Made by a program: the position numbers and the translations under genes
Notes under the pieces: model-generated
What the model was told of the DNA's origin: nothing
Databases searched by the model: none
Seen by the model: the letters and a program-made list of their open reading frames with translations, nothing else
Source: Bog-473 sp963706555
GTDB taxonomy: Bacteria > Actinomycetota > Acidimicrobiia > Acidimicrobiales > RAAP-2
NCBI GenBank assembly: GCA_963706555.1
Contig: OY970164.1
Location: 124,001-188,000 of the forward strand
DNA length: 64,000 nt
Direction: 5' to 3'
In this document: positions 46,808 to 57,016 of the stretch, one piece after another
Layout of the letters: each line of letters starts with the position of its first letter
How positions within the stretch are numbered: position 1 is the first letter of the stretch

Positions 46808-47779
46808 TTAGCTAGGGACCCCACGCTTCGCGACTTCGACGCAGTCGACGTGGTATCGGTAGCGGGCATGTGCGCCGGGTGGATGAAGATACCACCGGTC
46901 GTCGGCGAGGATCTCGGAGAAATGATCGCGGAGGCTCTCGATGGTCAGCCCCTGGTCCACGAAACCCGGGGTGTCAGCCAGCCCGGCGTGAGCGATACGG
47001 CCGGCGCCGGCAGTGAACACTTCCCCGTTGGCGTCACACTCCTCGCTGGACAACCAGCACATGAGCGGAGCCACCAAAGAAGGCGGGGAATGGTCGCGGA
47101 GCCATTCTCCCATCCACGCGCCTTCCTTGGCGATCGGCGAGTCGGCTTGGGACATGGATGCCGCCGCCATCGCCGTGTATGCAAGGGGCATAACACCATT
47201 TACCCGGATACCGACATTCTGCCCAGCGTCAGCCAGGGCCCGGGTGAGGCCCCAAAGTCCAGCCTTGGAGACTGCGTAGGGTGTCTCGGTATGGTTGCCC
47301 CACATCGAGCCAGAGCACATGTTAACTATCCGGCCGTGTTGCTGTTGTTCGAAGTGCGGCCACGCCGCCTGCGCCAGATACGCGGGACCGAGGACATTCA
47401 CATCGAGCATGAGTTGAAACATTTCGGGAGCGACATCCGCGAACTTTGATTCGTTGCCAGCAAGCCCGGCGTTATTGATCAAGATGTCGATCCGCCCGAA
47501 CTCGGCCAGCGCGTGCTTGACGATGGCCGCTGCGCTGTCCCACGCTGATACAGAGTTCGTGTCGGCCACGGCTACCCCGCCGACAGCCCCAATCTCCGCC
47601 GCTACACCAGCAGCGCGCCCCATTTCGCTGCCCGATCCGTCGACGCTCGAGCCGACGCCGAGGTCGTTCACTAGTACCTGAGCACCTCTGGTCGCCAACA
47701 ACAAGGCGGCCTCCCGGCCAAGTCCGCGCCCCGCGCCTGTAACGATAGCCACTCGCCCGGAGAAGTCCACCACTTCCAT
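46808..47779 (-). CDS. Short-chain dehydrogenase/reductase (hydroxyacyl-CoA dehydrogenase-like)
   Basis: A 323-residue NAD(P)-dependent SDR. It has the cofactor motif TGAGRGLG (15-22), NDLGVGSSVDGSG (as in 17-beta-HSD4/FabG-like enzymes), NNAG, the catalytic Ser region NMCSGSMWG and YAVSK. The C-terminal 60 residues exceed the core SDR fold. An operator lies 55 bp upstream. It probably oxidises a hydroxy or hydroxyacyl-CoA intermediate. Confidence 0.92.
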   Translation of the reverse strand: MEVVDFSGRVAIVTGAGRGLGREAALLLATRGAQVLVNDLGVGSSVDGSGSEMGRAAGVAAEIGAVGGVAVADTNSVSAWDSAAAIVKHALAEFGRIDILINNAGLAGNESKFADVAPEMFQLMLDVNVLGPAYLAQAAWPHFEQQQHGRIVNMCSGSMWGNHTETPYAVSKAGLWGLTRALADAGQNVGIRVNGVMPLAYTAMAAASMSQADSPIAKEGAWMGEWLRDHSPPSLVAPLMCWLSSEECDANGEVFTAGAGRIAHAGLADTPGFVDQGLTIESLRDHFSEILADDRWYLHPPGAHARYRYHVDCVEVAKRGVPS

Positions 47780-47833
47780 TTTACCTCCACATCATTGGCC
47801 GAGTGGATCGGATGGATCCGCCCGGCGGCACCT

Positions 47834-47851
47834 ATCAACTTTATCGTTGAT
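47834..47851 (-). promoter_or_regulatory. Operator, site 8 (ATCAAC-TTTATC-GTTGAT)
   Basis: The repeat extends to TATCAAC/GTTGATA. On the minus strand TTGATA could be a -35, but no good -10 is seen 17 bp on. It lies 55 bp upstream of the SDR at 47779. Confidence 0.6.
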
Positions 47852-48588
47852 AACTACAACAGCTTTCTTGCGTCGCTGTCAAGGCGCTACGGGCAATGTC
47901 CCGCCTTCAGGCGCTGGTAGCAGGTCGTGCGACACTGCCGGGGATCTCCGGCGCTTCGATGGCGGCCAAGTACATACGGCCACGACTGGGTCGTTGCCGC
48001 CAACCGGGCGACAACATATATAACCTTACGGTGCCGCAGCCGCTAGTTACCGCGGTGTGTTTTTGGCGGCAGAGATGTGGCAACTGGGTCTTAACGACCA
48101 CCACACCCAACGCACTCTCGAAGATCTCGGCGCTCCATATCCACCCCACAGAGAATGGCCCCCCATGGACGATAAAGCACCTTCGCGTATGTCACGAATT
48201 AGGCCATCGGTGCTGGCTTGCAACCAATCCTCAGAACGACGACATCGCAGCGCCCGGTGTCGCACCTTCATCCGAGCACCAGAGAAAGACTGCGCGGCGG
48301 CCATCGCCGAAGCGGCTACGGCCCGAGCTCGGGTCTCGTAGCTGTCACCGGGGTCACTTGCTGGAGCGTGGAGATGTTCGGGGACGCCTTTTAAACGAGA
48401 AATAGATCTGGAAGCCTATGACGACTATCTCTACCGCTCCCATCGAGCCCATCTCCTCCGCTCGACCGGCAATGAGTGGGGGTCATTCCGCGTGCAGAGT
48501 GGATGACTGACAACTTCTGCCCCAAGATCGAAACCGACGTTTCAATTTGGCGTCTGCAGACCTCGAATGAGGCAAGGTAATTAATCCA
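47852..48588. other. Intergenic, nothing recognised
   Basis: No gene is supported in about 740 bp between the two SDR genes. Open frames lack motifs and there is no operator in front of a gene here. Confidence 0.4.
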
Positions 48589-49419
48589 CTATATGAGCAA
48601 GTTACCTGCGTCGACGGGTAGAGTGATACCCGTGACGTAGCGCGCTTCGTCGGATGCCAAGTACAGCACGGCATTTGAGATGTCAATCGGCTCCACCCAC
48701 GGTACGGGCATGGCATTCATGCTTTGGAATCGCTCGCTGATTACCTCGAGGCTTGCATCCTCGATATCGGGCGCAAAGAGCCGATAGGTCGCCGGGTTGT
48801 GCACGAAGCCGGTATTGCAACCACCAGGGTTGACGGTGTTGACTCGGATCATATGGGTACCAAGCTCCAAGGCGAGAGACCTCATCAGGCCCACAACGCC
48901 GTGCTTTGCGGCAACATAGTGACCGATATTCTGTGCTCCTTTAAGGCCGACTGCCGAACTAGTTAGTACTATCGATCCGCCGGTCCCCTGCTCGATCAGT
49001 ATGGGCACCGACGCCTTGCAAGTGTGCCAGACCCCAGTGAGTAGCACATCGATCGCGTCTTGCCAGTCACTTTCCGCGAGCTCGGCAATCGTTCCGTGGC
49101 TCCAGACGCCGGCGTTGGCGCAGACGATGTCCAAGCGGCCGAGCTGGGCCACGCCGGCATCGACAGCTGCTTTGAGCGCGTCGTAGTCTCGCACATCGAC
49201 TTCGGTCGCCACGATCCGACGGTCTAGGGCCTCCACCTGACGTACGGTCTCAGCGAGATCCTCTGGCGTGGCGGGAATTGACACGTTCGACTCCACCTTC
49301 TTGGCGATGTCGATGGCGATAATGTCCGCACCCTCCGAAGCCAGCCGGACGGCATGGCTGCGACCCTGGCCGCGGGCCGCCCCAGTGACAAAAGCAACCT
49401 TGTTCTCAACTCGTCCCAC
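48589..49419 (-). CDS. Mycofactocin-type SDR oxidoreductase
   Basis: A 276-residue SDR with VENKVAFVTGAARGQGRSHA (cofactor site 12-19 region), GADIIAIDI, CANAG, the Ser in VLTSSAVG, and YVAAK, then VRVNTVNPGGCNTGF. The RGQGRSHA and DIIAIDI blocks are characteristic of the mycofactocin-coupled SDR subfamily, which carries a tightly held nicotinamide cofactor. GTG 49419 follows GGGAGG at ideal spacing; the longer frame to 49443 has no such site. No mycofactocin biosynthesis gene is in the window. Probably an alcohol dehydrogenase of the pathway. Confidence 0.9.
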   Translation of the reverse strand: MGRVENKVAFVTGAARGQGRSHAVRLASEGADIIAIDIAKKVESNVSIPATPEDLAETVRQVEALDRRIVATEVDVRDYDALKAAVDAGVAQLGRLDIVCANAGVWSHGTIAELAESDWQDAIDVLLTGVWHTCKASVPILIEQGTGGSIVLTSSAVGLKGAQNIGHYVAAKHGVVGLMRSLALELGTHMIRVNTVNPGGCNTGFVHNPATYRLFAPDIEDASLEVISERFQSMNAMPVPWVEPIDISNAVLYLASDEARYVTGITLPVDAGNLLI

Positions 49420-49555
49420 ATGGACCTCCCGTGTAGACACCACGATTTAGAACCAATTCAGTAGGCAACCCCACCGTTTTGCACCACCACAACGTACGGA
49501 TAGACCTCCGAGTTGGAGAGAACCCGGCCATGCTGGAGGGAGTCGCCGCGGTGGC

Positions 49556-49597
49556 ATGCTAGAAGATCTAACGTGACACGTCAACTCTCGAGTTGAC
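49556..49597 (-). promoter_or_regulatory. Operator-promoter, site 9 (GTCAAC-TCTCGA-GTTGAC)
   Basis: The repeat is 49580-49597, nearly identical to site 7. On the minus strand TTGACG, 17 bp, TAGCAT (49561-49556) faces the mycofactocin-type SDR. Confidence 0.75.
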
Positions 49598-49669
49598 GAA
49601 TCGGTGGTGCCAAGTTTCTCGCAACGTCGTCGAACTCAAAGGGCAATAGCCCAGATACGCGAGGCTGTA

Positions 49670-49874
49670 GAGCAAGCGCGACTACGACTTCGAACACATC
49701 CAGATCAGCGGCGCCCCGGAGGGGTGCTGGACGGACCCGGCCAAGATCGCTTTCCTGCCGCAACTAGTCGACGCCGGCGTGACCGACTTCAGCTTGGATT
49801 TCGACGCTGCTCTACCAGGCGATCCGGCGCTCTTCAGCGACGTGCATCTCACATTTCGCCTAAGCGTTTCGTGA
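49670..49874 (+). pseudogene. Relic of an LLM-class oxidoreductase-like gene, C-terminal part
   Basis: A plus frame reads KRDYDFEHIQISGAPEGCWT, DPAKIAFLPQLVDAGVTDFS and LDFDAALPGDP before a stop at 49874. The pattern Y-D-x-E-x-x-Q-x-S-G-x-P-E...L-x-x-x-G-V-x-x-F is like the end of F420/luciferase-type oxidoreductases. Its 5' part is missing. The assignment is tentative. Confidence 0.4.
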
Positions 49875-49902
49875 AATCGTCTGTGACAAAGAGATGCATC
49901 GG

Positions 49903-51465
49903 TCACGGATCGGGGATTGAGTCGATCGGATCCTTTAGTAGGGCCCGGTTCACCTTGCCGGTTGGCGTCATTGGGAGCTCATCACGAAACTCGACGATTC
50001 GAGGCTTCTTGTACGAACCTAGGTCCTCGCCCACATAAGCCGCCACATCTTCGGCGGTCAACTCCGCCCCGGGGCGGCGGACGACGACGGCCTTGACTAC
50101 CTCTCCCCAGTCGGGATGCGGTACTCCCACTACAACCACCTCGGCAATCTCTTGGTGGTTGCCCAAGATCCGCTCGATCTCGGACGGGAAGATGTTCTCT
50201 CCCCCACTAATGATCATGCTCTTAATCCGATCGACGATGTAAATGTGTCCTTCTTCATCCCAGACACCTAGGTCACCGCTGAGGACCCAACCGTCTTGTA
50301 GGACAGTGGCTGTCTCTTCGGGCTTGTTCCAGTAATACAGCATGTTGTTGGGTCCCCGATGGCAAATTTCACCCATCGTCTGGCCGTCCTGCGGCACCGG
50401 ACGACCGTGCTCGTCGACGATGGCGACCGTGCTGAATAACGCCGGCTTGCCACACGAACGGAGAAGCTCGGGTCGCTCTCCCGACAGGGCTCGCCGATGA
50501 GCCTCCGGACCGAGAAAGGTACCGGGCCCGAACTCGGTCATCCCCCAAGATTGGGTCAAGTCGGCGTCGAAGAGGGTGGCGGCGCTCCGGATGACTTCCT
50601 CGCCCATAGGTGCACCGCCATAAAACACCTGGCGAAGGTACCTGGCATTCAAACCCCGAACCTGCGCTGCGTTGACCAATCGGGGCAGCATCGTCGCAAT
50701 GGCGAAAAACCCAGTTACCTTCTCGTCCTCGATTATCTGCAGTGTCGATGCGGCTTCGAAGTCGGTTACAACCACCGGGAGGCCCATTGCAAGATACGCC
50801 AGTGCCAAATAGCCAGTCGCGTGGAATAGCTGTCCTAGCTGCAAATATACATCGGACTCACGAATTCCGGCCGAGGCTAAGTAGTCGAGAACGCATGCGC
50901 CGTAGGAGTACTGACTGTGTATGGCACTCTTGTGCACCCCGGTCGTGCCCCCGGTGGAGAGGCCGAGGAACGGCTCGTGCAACACGCTCTTCGGCTTGGG
51001 CAACTGGGGTCTTCCTTTGGAGGTATCAACGCCCGCCAGCAGCTCCTCGTAGGCAGAAAAACGACCCGGCGACCATTCGATCCAGAGCTCCGTTTCTACC
51101 GTCGGTCGCACGTCGTCGACCACAACGCGGAATTCCTCGTGGAAGAAGACTCCACTCGGGCAAGCCTCCTCCAAAGCCTTTTGCACTTGTGTAGAAGAGA
51201 CGCGCCAGTTGAGAGGGAAGAGCAATGCTCCGGACTTTGCGCAGGCAAGGTATAGCTCCAACAGCTCGATGCAGTTCCGCGACAGCGCTGCCACGCGAAC
51301 GCGTCGGCCATCCTCCGACAACGCTGCGATCGCGTGGGCTAGCCTCTGGACACGATCGGCAAGCTGGCCGAAAGAACGCGAGTATCCCCGCTTGGGGTCG
51401 ATCAATGCCGGGCTCGAAGGTGATATGCGCCCCGTCTTGATCGCCAGCTCACCGATGTCGATCAT
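49903..51465 (-). CDS. AMP-dependent acyl-CoA synthetase/ligase
   Basis: A 520-residue ANL-superfamily enzyme that makes an acyl-CoA from acid, ATP and CoA. It has the P-loop-like STGGTTGVHKS, the QSWGMTEFGP motif, the hinge VDRIKSMIISGGENIFPSEI and the C-terminal catalytic Lys in PMTPTGKVNR. All core motifs are intact. It follows two acyl-CoA dehydrogenase genes on the same strand and likely starts the degradation of the acid side of the substrate. Confidence 0.95.
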   Translation of the reverse strand: MIDIGELAIKTGRISPSSPALIDPKRGYSRSFGQLADRVQRLAHAIAALSEDGRRVRVAALSRNCIELLELYLACAKSGALLFPLNWRVSSTQVQKALEEACPSGVFFHEEFRVVVDDVRPTVETELWIEWSPGRFSAYEELLAGVDTSKGRPQLPKPKSVLHEPFLGLSTGGTTGVHKSAIHSQYSYGACVLDYLASAGIRESDVYLQLGQLFHATGYLALAYLAMGLPVVVTDFEAASTLQIIEDEKVTGFFAIATMLPRLVNAAQVRGLNARYLRQVFYGGAPMGEEVIRSAATLFDADLTQSWGMTEFGPGTFLGPEAHRRALSGERPELLRSCGKPALFSTVAIVDEHGRPVPQDGQTMGEICHRGPNNMLYYWNKPEETATVLQDGWVLSGDLGVWDEEGHIYIVDRIKSMIISGGENIFPSEIERILGNHQEIAEVVVVGVPHPDWGEVVKAVVVRRPGAELTAEDVAAYVGEDLGSYKKPRIVEFRDELPMTPTGKVNRALLKDPIDSIPDP

Positions 51466-51800
51466 TCAGTTTGCACTATCCCCCGAGAGTGACCGTCGTC
51501 GCCTTGCACTATTACCTAGCTCCAGCGGCTTCGGGTTGAAGATACCTCTCCGCCAGACGTCAGTCAATGTCCGTCCGAGATCCGGTTGGCTGTCCTGTCC
51601 CAGGGCTTCCAGTCGACAAGTTGAGGTTCACATCCACCTTTTTAGGGGTCCGGCGATGGACTGTGGTTCTTCCAGTGCAAAAGTACCTGGTGGCCCCGGG
51701 CTGGCCTAGCGTTCGCAACGCCTGGCCAAAGCTGCATGAAAGCGGACCATCTCAATTAACCCCTCGTGAGGCAAGCCGAGGGTTCCTTTCGGGCTCAGAT
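51466..51800. other. Intergenic, nothing recognised
   Basis: This 335-bp gap lies between the ligase start and the end of the acyl-CoA dehydrogenase. No gene, terminator or operator was seen. Confidence 0.4.
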
Positions 51801-53065
51801 TCAGTTATGTCTCACCTGAGAGAAAGGCTCGTCATTTCCTGGAGCGTACTCTCGTGGTAGCCCGATGACTCGCTCACTAATCTGATTACGCTGCATTTCA
51901 TTCGTGCCTCCTGCAATCGTGGCAACTCGCGCAACTAGCCACTCCGCTCCGAACCGTTCTTCTTCGCTGGAATCCCAAACGACGGCATGGCTTCCTGCTA
52001 TCTGCATAGCAAGTTCACTCAGTCGGTAGTTGATCTGAGCGTTGAGTAGCTTCGACATGCTTGCGCCTGGGGGGGAATTTCACCCGACTGCAGTCCGGCA
52101 TTGATCTCGTCGATTGCATACGGCTTAATGCCTTCAAGCGCAAGGGCCTCACCAATAATTTGCCGAACCACGGGGTCCGAGTTCGTGCCAAGTCTCCTCG
52201 CAATTCCAATAATCGATTCTGGATGGACGTGCGCACGAGTCGAGCTCCTTGAGTCGTTCATCCCTCCTCCACCGACCATATTCCGCTCATGGAAAAGAAG
52301 GCGAGATGCGATTCCCCAGCCCTGATTTAGTTCCCCAACCAAATTCTTCGTCGATACGAGGACTTGATCGAAAGACTCCTCGCAGAAGTCGCTTACCCCG
52401 TTTGCCAACCGGATCGGTTCAATCACGATGCCTTCCGCTCTCAGCGGCACTATAAACACAGACAATCCCCTATGTTTTGGTGCATCCGGATTTGTACGTG
52501 CAAGCAGCAGTCCATAGTCGGCAATGTCCCCGAAGGTTGTCCATATCTTGGTGCCGCTAATTGCAAATGAATCACCGTCCCTGACTGCATGGGTCAAGGC
52601 CGCTGCCATATCAGACCCGCCACTCGGCTCCGATAGAAGTTGCACCCACATTTCCTCACCACGCAGAGCTGCTGGCACGTGCCGGCTCACCTGCTCAGAA
52701 TTGCCATGATCCAGAAGAGTTGGAATTACGATGCCCAACGTCACCGATAGAGCTTCTGGCAGCTCGAAATCGGTAGCTTCTTCCAGAAAGGCCGCTTGAT
52801 GCTCACGCGCGAGACCAAGTCCCCCGAACTGACGCGGGTAGAGAATGCCAGCAAGGCCCACATCCCAGAGGTTCCTCTGTAGCGAACGGTGGCGGGCGGC
52901 TCGCTCAGCGAAAGGTTCACCAAAGCTTTGGTCACGCAACCGAGGCAGAGCCTTCGGCAGCGAGTGACGAACGTGGTCGCGGAAGGATCTCAAGTCCGAT
53001 GCCACCGGTGGCCGAACTTCCGTGATGTCACTGCCTCCACTCTCCGCGTCGCCAGGCACATTCAC
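51801..53065 (-). pseudogene. Acyl-CoA dehydrogenase, frameshifted in a poly-C tract
   Basis: The long frame (53065 down) has the N-terminal helices, WVQLLSEPSGGSDMAAALTH (FAD/substrate loop) and GTKIWTTFGDIADYGLLLAR, and ends wrongly in ACRSYSTLRSTTD. The correct end, MSKLLNAQINYRLSELAMQI through RVATIAGGTNEMQRNQISER and VIGLPRE, is in the next frame. The switch falls at seven C on the coding strand (52067-52073); eight would restore the frame as IPPPGASMSKLLN. The full product would be about 421 residues. It could be a mutation, a slippery phase-variable tract or a base-calling error. Confidence 0.87.
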
Positions 53066-53074
53066 TCCTTTGGC

Positions 53075-54217
53075 TCAAACATCATAAAGGCGGCAGAGCC
53101 GCTCTCGATGGGCAAATGGGCTCCCATAGAGTGCACGGTTCATTGTCGCTCTGCGGAGGTAAAGATGGAGCTCGTGTTCCCAGGTCAAGCCGATCCCGCC
53201 GTACATTTGAACTGCATCTTGGACGAGAGCGACTGCCGTGTCGCCTATGTGGGCCTTTGTTATGCTCGCAAGCGTGGAAGAGGCTGGGTCGTCAGCATCT
53301 AATGCTGCGGCAAGACCTCTGGCGGCACCCGTCGCTGCTACTAGTGCAACACGATGATCCGCCAGTCTGTGCTTGATCGCTTGGTACGAGCCGATGGGCC
53401 TGCCAAAGGCTATCCGATGAGTGACCCATTCGACGGTTGCAGCGAAGACGTGATTCATTAGCCCCACCGTCTCTGACGCCTGAATAGACAAAGCTGCGCA
53501 ATACTGTCGTTCTGCCGCCCATTCGGCCGACTTAGCGGTTCCCACTTCTGCGGTTGCGTTGACGGGAGTTGAATCAAACACGACGGTACTCGTAATTTCG
53601 GCTGGGATCGAGCCCACGCTGACTCATCACCCTGACGCCAGGCGCCGTCGGCTCGACGAGCACTTGGAGTAGTCCTTCGTTGCCTCGAGCTGTTACTAGA
53701 AAGATGTCGGCGTCCGGAGCTGCTTCGACGAAGTGCTTTACGCCAGTAAGCCTAAGGCCAGACGAGGTGCGATCGGCAATTGTGCGAACTTCGATCGGAT
53801 CCCATAAATCTTGCGATTCGGCTAATGCCCACGTCGCGGAATTTCACCTTGGGCAATTTTCGCTACTAAGGCTGAATGGTTTCCTGAGTCGGGACGAGCG
53901 AGGGTCCAGGCTACGACGTTCCCAGTTGTTAACGGGCCAGGGGCGAGGCTGCGCCCAAACTCTTCGGCCAGCAGGGCAAGATCGCCAAAGGGGCTTCCTG
54001 AGAAACTTCCGCCCCCTGCTTCTTCCGGGATGAGGAGCGAAATCCACCCAAGTTCAGCGCCGGTAAGCCAATACGAGCGATCGAGTGCTGCGTAGTCAAG
54101 CACCATTTTTCGCAATTTCGCTGACGAGACGTTACTGTTCAAAAACGCGCGCGTTGTGTCGCGAAAAATCGTTCGCCCGGATTCTGAATATTCTGTCGAT
54201 TGATTTTCCATCCCCAT
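53075..54217 (-). pseudogene. Second acyl-CoA dehydrogenase, two frameshifts
   Basis: Three minus-strand frames make one protein: the N-terminal part (54217 to about 53840; LGWISLLIPEEAGGGSFSGS), a middle part (about 53840-53595; LRLTGVKHFVEAAPDADIFL with VTARG), and a C-terminal part (to 53075; MYGGIGLTWEHELHLYLRRA). The breaks lie near 53830-53842 and 53585-53605 and neither is in a long homopolymer. Joined, it has the 370-380 residues of a usual acyl-CoA dehydrogenase. It ends 10 bp before the other acyl-CoA dehydrogenase gene starts; such pairs often form heteromeric enzymes for steroid or ring CoA-esters. Confidence 0.85.
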
Positions 54218-54745
54218 TGGCTTCCCCGTGGATTTCGAACCTTGAGCTATCTAGGTCATCTACTCTTGAGGCGAAATCTCTCCGATACGTACTAGTTAAA
54301 GGGCCCACAGCCCACCATGGACACGGCTCTTCGTCGCCGAACACCGACCTGCCATCAGACGCGATTATGGGCAGAAACCCCAAGGGGGCTCTGCAGAGCG
54401 TGCCCCAAGCGCTGGGTGGGTTCCCGCTGGTTTTTCGACTGGGTTAGGGCCCGGGTGGTGACGTTTCTTGCGGTCACGGGACCGCTCGCACCCGGGTGCG
54501 AATGCTGTGCCGACTCATGGTACTGGTGGCTTGTGACGATGTCAACAGATTCGTTGATTCAGATGCGCAAGTGACATTAAAATGGGGTTTGTGTTGGACG
54601 CTAGGGCTTCTTTGCGCTGATTGAGCCGGTTGCACCCACTCGAGGTTTCTCGGTGAGCACGGTACGGTTCTGCGTTACGCAAGGATCCTCGACTTAGCGA
54701 CCATGTTTCAGGCCGCGCTTTTTTGAGGTACAACAGGAGGTAAGC
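54218..54745. other. Intergenic region with operator site 10
   Basis: No gene is supported. Besides the operator-promoter at 54541-54582 I see no assignable feature. Confidence 0.4.
54541..54582 (+). promoter_or_regulatory. Operator-promoter, site 10 (GTCAAC-AGATTC-GTTGAT)
   Basis: The repeat is 54541-54558. On the plus strand TTGATT (-35, 54554-54559), 17 bp, TTAAAA (54577-54582) points to the SDR gene at 54746. Confidence 0.65.
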
Positions 54746-55534
54746 ATGCTGCTTGAAGGAAAGGTAGCCATCGTCACGGGCGCAGCATCTGGGATCGGGG
54801 CGGCTGCTTGCTCGCGATTTTGTCATGAGGGTGCAACGGTTATCGCAGTGGATCTTGACGTCGATGGGATGGTAGGCAGCGTGACGGCATTGCCACGTAC
54901 CATGTCACTCGGAGCAGATATTTCGAAACCTGACCGTGTTGACGCTTTGTTCGATCACGTTCTCGCCGAGTTCAAGAAGATCGACGTGGTTCTTAACGCG
55001 GCTGGAGTAGATGACGTTAAGGTTAAGGATCTCATTGGCGAACATATGAGGTCCGGAACGCCGTTTGACATTACATCAAAAATAACAAATGCCCAATGGG
55101 ATAGGATGATTGGTACAAATCTGACAGGGGCGTTTTATCTGGTGAGAGCCAGCATTCGGGCGATGTTACCCCAGCGTTCGGGCTCTATCGTGCTCGTGTC
55201 ATCGTTATCCGGTGTGGCGGGTACCTCTGGATCTCCTCATTATTCGGCTTCGAAGGCAGGAATTCTGGGGTTGATGCGCTCTGTCGCTAAGGAGGTTGGG
55301 GATCGAGGCATTCGCGTCAACGCAATCACCCCCGGTGCCGTTGACACCCCAATGCTTCGTCGTGCTCCCATCGAACAGAGTAAATACCTTGCATCTACGG
55401 TAGGCAATATTCCGCTACAACGTATTGGTACTCCAGAGGAAGTTGCTGCCGTTGCGCTGTTTCTCGCAAGCGAGGATTCTTCGTACGTCACTGGCGAGAC
55501 GGTCAATGTCAATGGGGGCGTTTTGACAGTCTGA
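54746..55534 (+). CDS. Short-chain dehydrogenase/reductase
   Basis: A 262-residue classical SDR with TGAASGIG (11-18), LNAAGVDDV, the Ser in VLVSSLSG, YSASK and the C-terminal SSYVTGETVNVNGG. A GGAGG lies 8 bp before the ATG. The proline-free insertion around residues 92-108 (DVKVKDLIGEHMRSGTPFD) is longer than usual. It is a single-gene transcript behind operator site 10, likely oxidising a pathway alcohol. Confidence 0.95.
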   Translation: MLLEGKVAIVTGAASGIGAAACSRFCHEGATVIAVDLDVDGMVGSVTALPRTMSLGADISKPDRVDALFDHVLAEFKKIDVVLNAAGVDDVKVKDLIGEHMRSGTPFDITSKITNAQWDRMIGTNLTGAFYLVRASIRAMLPQRSGSIVLVSSLSGVAGTSGSPHYSASKAGILGLMRSVAKEVGDRGIRVNAITPGAVDTPMLRRAPIEQSKYLASTVGNIPLQRIGTPEEVAAVALFLASEDSSYVTGETVNVNGGVLTV

Positions 55535-55800
55535 AGCGTCCAGCACAAAGGTGCGATGTACACGATATGAGTACGCAATCAGATGACTCCGGGGGCCAAG
55601 ATGACGGCGACCACAGTCGATTCCTTCTTGCCGCGCGTTTACAAGCTTTGTCCTGCATTTCGTCGAAGTCAATTAAGCGAGTCATTGACCGAGCGGGTGG
55701 GCGTCCCAAGGAGTGAAGATGTCCGGCTACTACCTCAACTTCGGGATGACGGACGTCGCAATACGATCGAAGTATTCATAGCCGACAGATTGGGGGAGAT

Positions 55801-56763
55801 CTACGGCTGGCGACCCGACGTAGATGCGATCAATGCCGAGTTCCTCGAGCTCGAGTAAGCGTTCGACGCAATAGTTAGCGGCCCAATGATTGCGAACCGA
55901 TCAACGAATTCGTCCGAGACGGCGGAGACATGGCCTCCAGTCGATAGTCCATGGTCCGCCGTGCGGTAGGCATCGGTCACATTGCCAACCTCTTCGCGAT
56001 CAGCCGTTGGCACGGCGTCGAGGGTGCGGCCCTTCCCCATATTCGCTGACCCGAACCGAGCGTGGATTGCCACTTGCGGGCGCACGAATGCGCGCGCCCT
56101 GTCCAGATCGTCGTCGACTGCCAGGTGCACGTAGGCGCCGAGCGATAGCGTTTCAGGTTTGAGGCCTGCATCGCTGCGAGCGGAACGAGCAACATCGACC
56201 GCCCACTCGACACGCTTTGGATCGGCGCCAATCGCAAAGTTGACGTACTCAGCGATTCGGGCACCGATCCCGATGACTTTGGGTCCCGTAGCGGCAACAT
56301 CGAGGGGGACTTTCGGAATCTTCGCATTGCTAATCCATGGGATCGGCGAAGGTACGCCGTCTCGGTCCACAGTTCCGGCCTCACCTCGAAGATAGGTCTG
56401 CAGTTTGGTGAGATATTCCTCATATCGGACTAGAGACATCGGCGTGCCGCCCAGCTTCAAAACAGCGGAGTCACCACGTCCGATACCCAATGTGATGCGA
56501 CCACCAGAATAGTGCTGGGCTGCAGCCGCGGCTGACGCGAGGACAGCCGCGTCGCGCGTCTCTGGGTTTGTAACCGCCGTCGCCAGCCGCAGCGTGGTAG
56601 TTGCGGCGACCGCCATTCCCAACGAGAAATAGCATTCTGGCATGACATGCTGACTGTCCGGGATACGTCCACCGTGCCATCCCATTTCTTCCGCACGCCG
56701 TGCCTTTTCGGCGGGCGAATCAGCTAGGGGCGGTTGACCCACAATGATTTGGTAGAGTTCCAT
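55801..56763 (-). CDS. LLM-class F420-type oxidoreductase
   Basis: A 320-residue (beta/alpha)8 protein with GWHGGRIPDSQHVMPECYFS, RLATAVTNPETRDAAVLASA, GGRITLGIGRGDSAVLKLGG and IPKVPLDVAATGPKVIGIGA, as in methylene-H4MPT-reductase-like luciferase-family enzymes using F420 or FMN. It differs clearly from the 36.7-37.8 kb member. No operator was found in front of it. Confidence 0.9.
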   Translation of the reverse strand: MELYQIIVGQPPLADSPAEKARRAEEMGWHGGRIPDSQHVMPECYFSLGMAVAATTTLRLATAVTNPETRDAAVLASAAAAAQHYSGGRITLGIGRGDSAVLKLGGTPMSLVRYEEYLTKLQTYLRGEAGTVDRDGVPSPIPWISNAKIPKVPLDVAATGPKVIGIGARIAEYVNFAIGADPKRVEWAVDVARSARSDAGLKPETLSLGAYVHLAVDDDLDRARAFVRPQVAIHARFGSANMGKGRTLDAVPTADREEVGNVTDAYRTADHGLSTGGHVSAVSDEFVDRFAIIGPLTIASNAYSSSRNSALIASTSGRQP

Positions 56764-57016
56764 ACTCGCTCCTGCTTCTGCTATTACGTCGCGACAGCGA
56801 TGTGCCCCAGTTTCACCGACGTTACGTGCAACTCGTTACGATCTTGAAACCGAGGGAACCCCATGAGAACGAACACAATCCCATCGGAACCGTTTGACCG
56901 TGCCAACTAAATTATTCTGCTTAATGCTGTTATCCGGTACACCAAGACGAATGCGGCCGATGTCAACGCTCTCTCCTCCGGTCCAGAAGGACCTAGGGCC
57001 ACGGGTAGAGCCGGAC

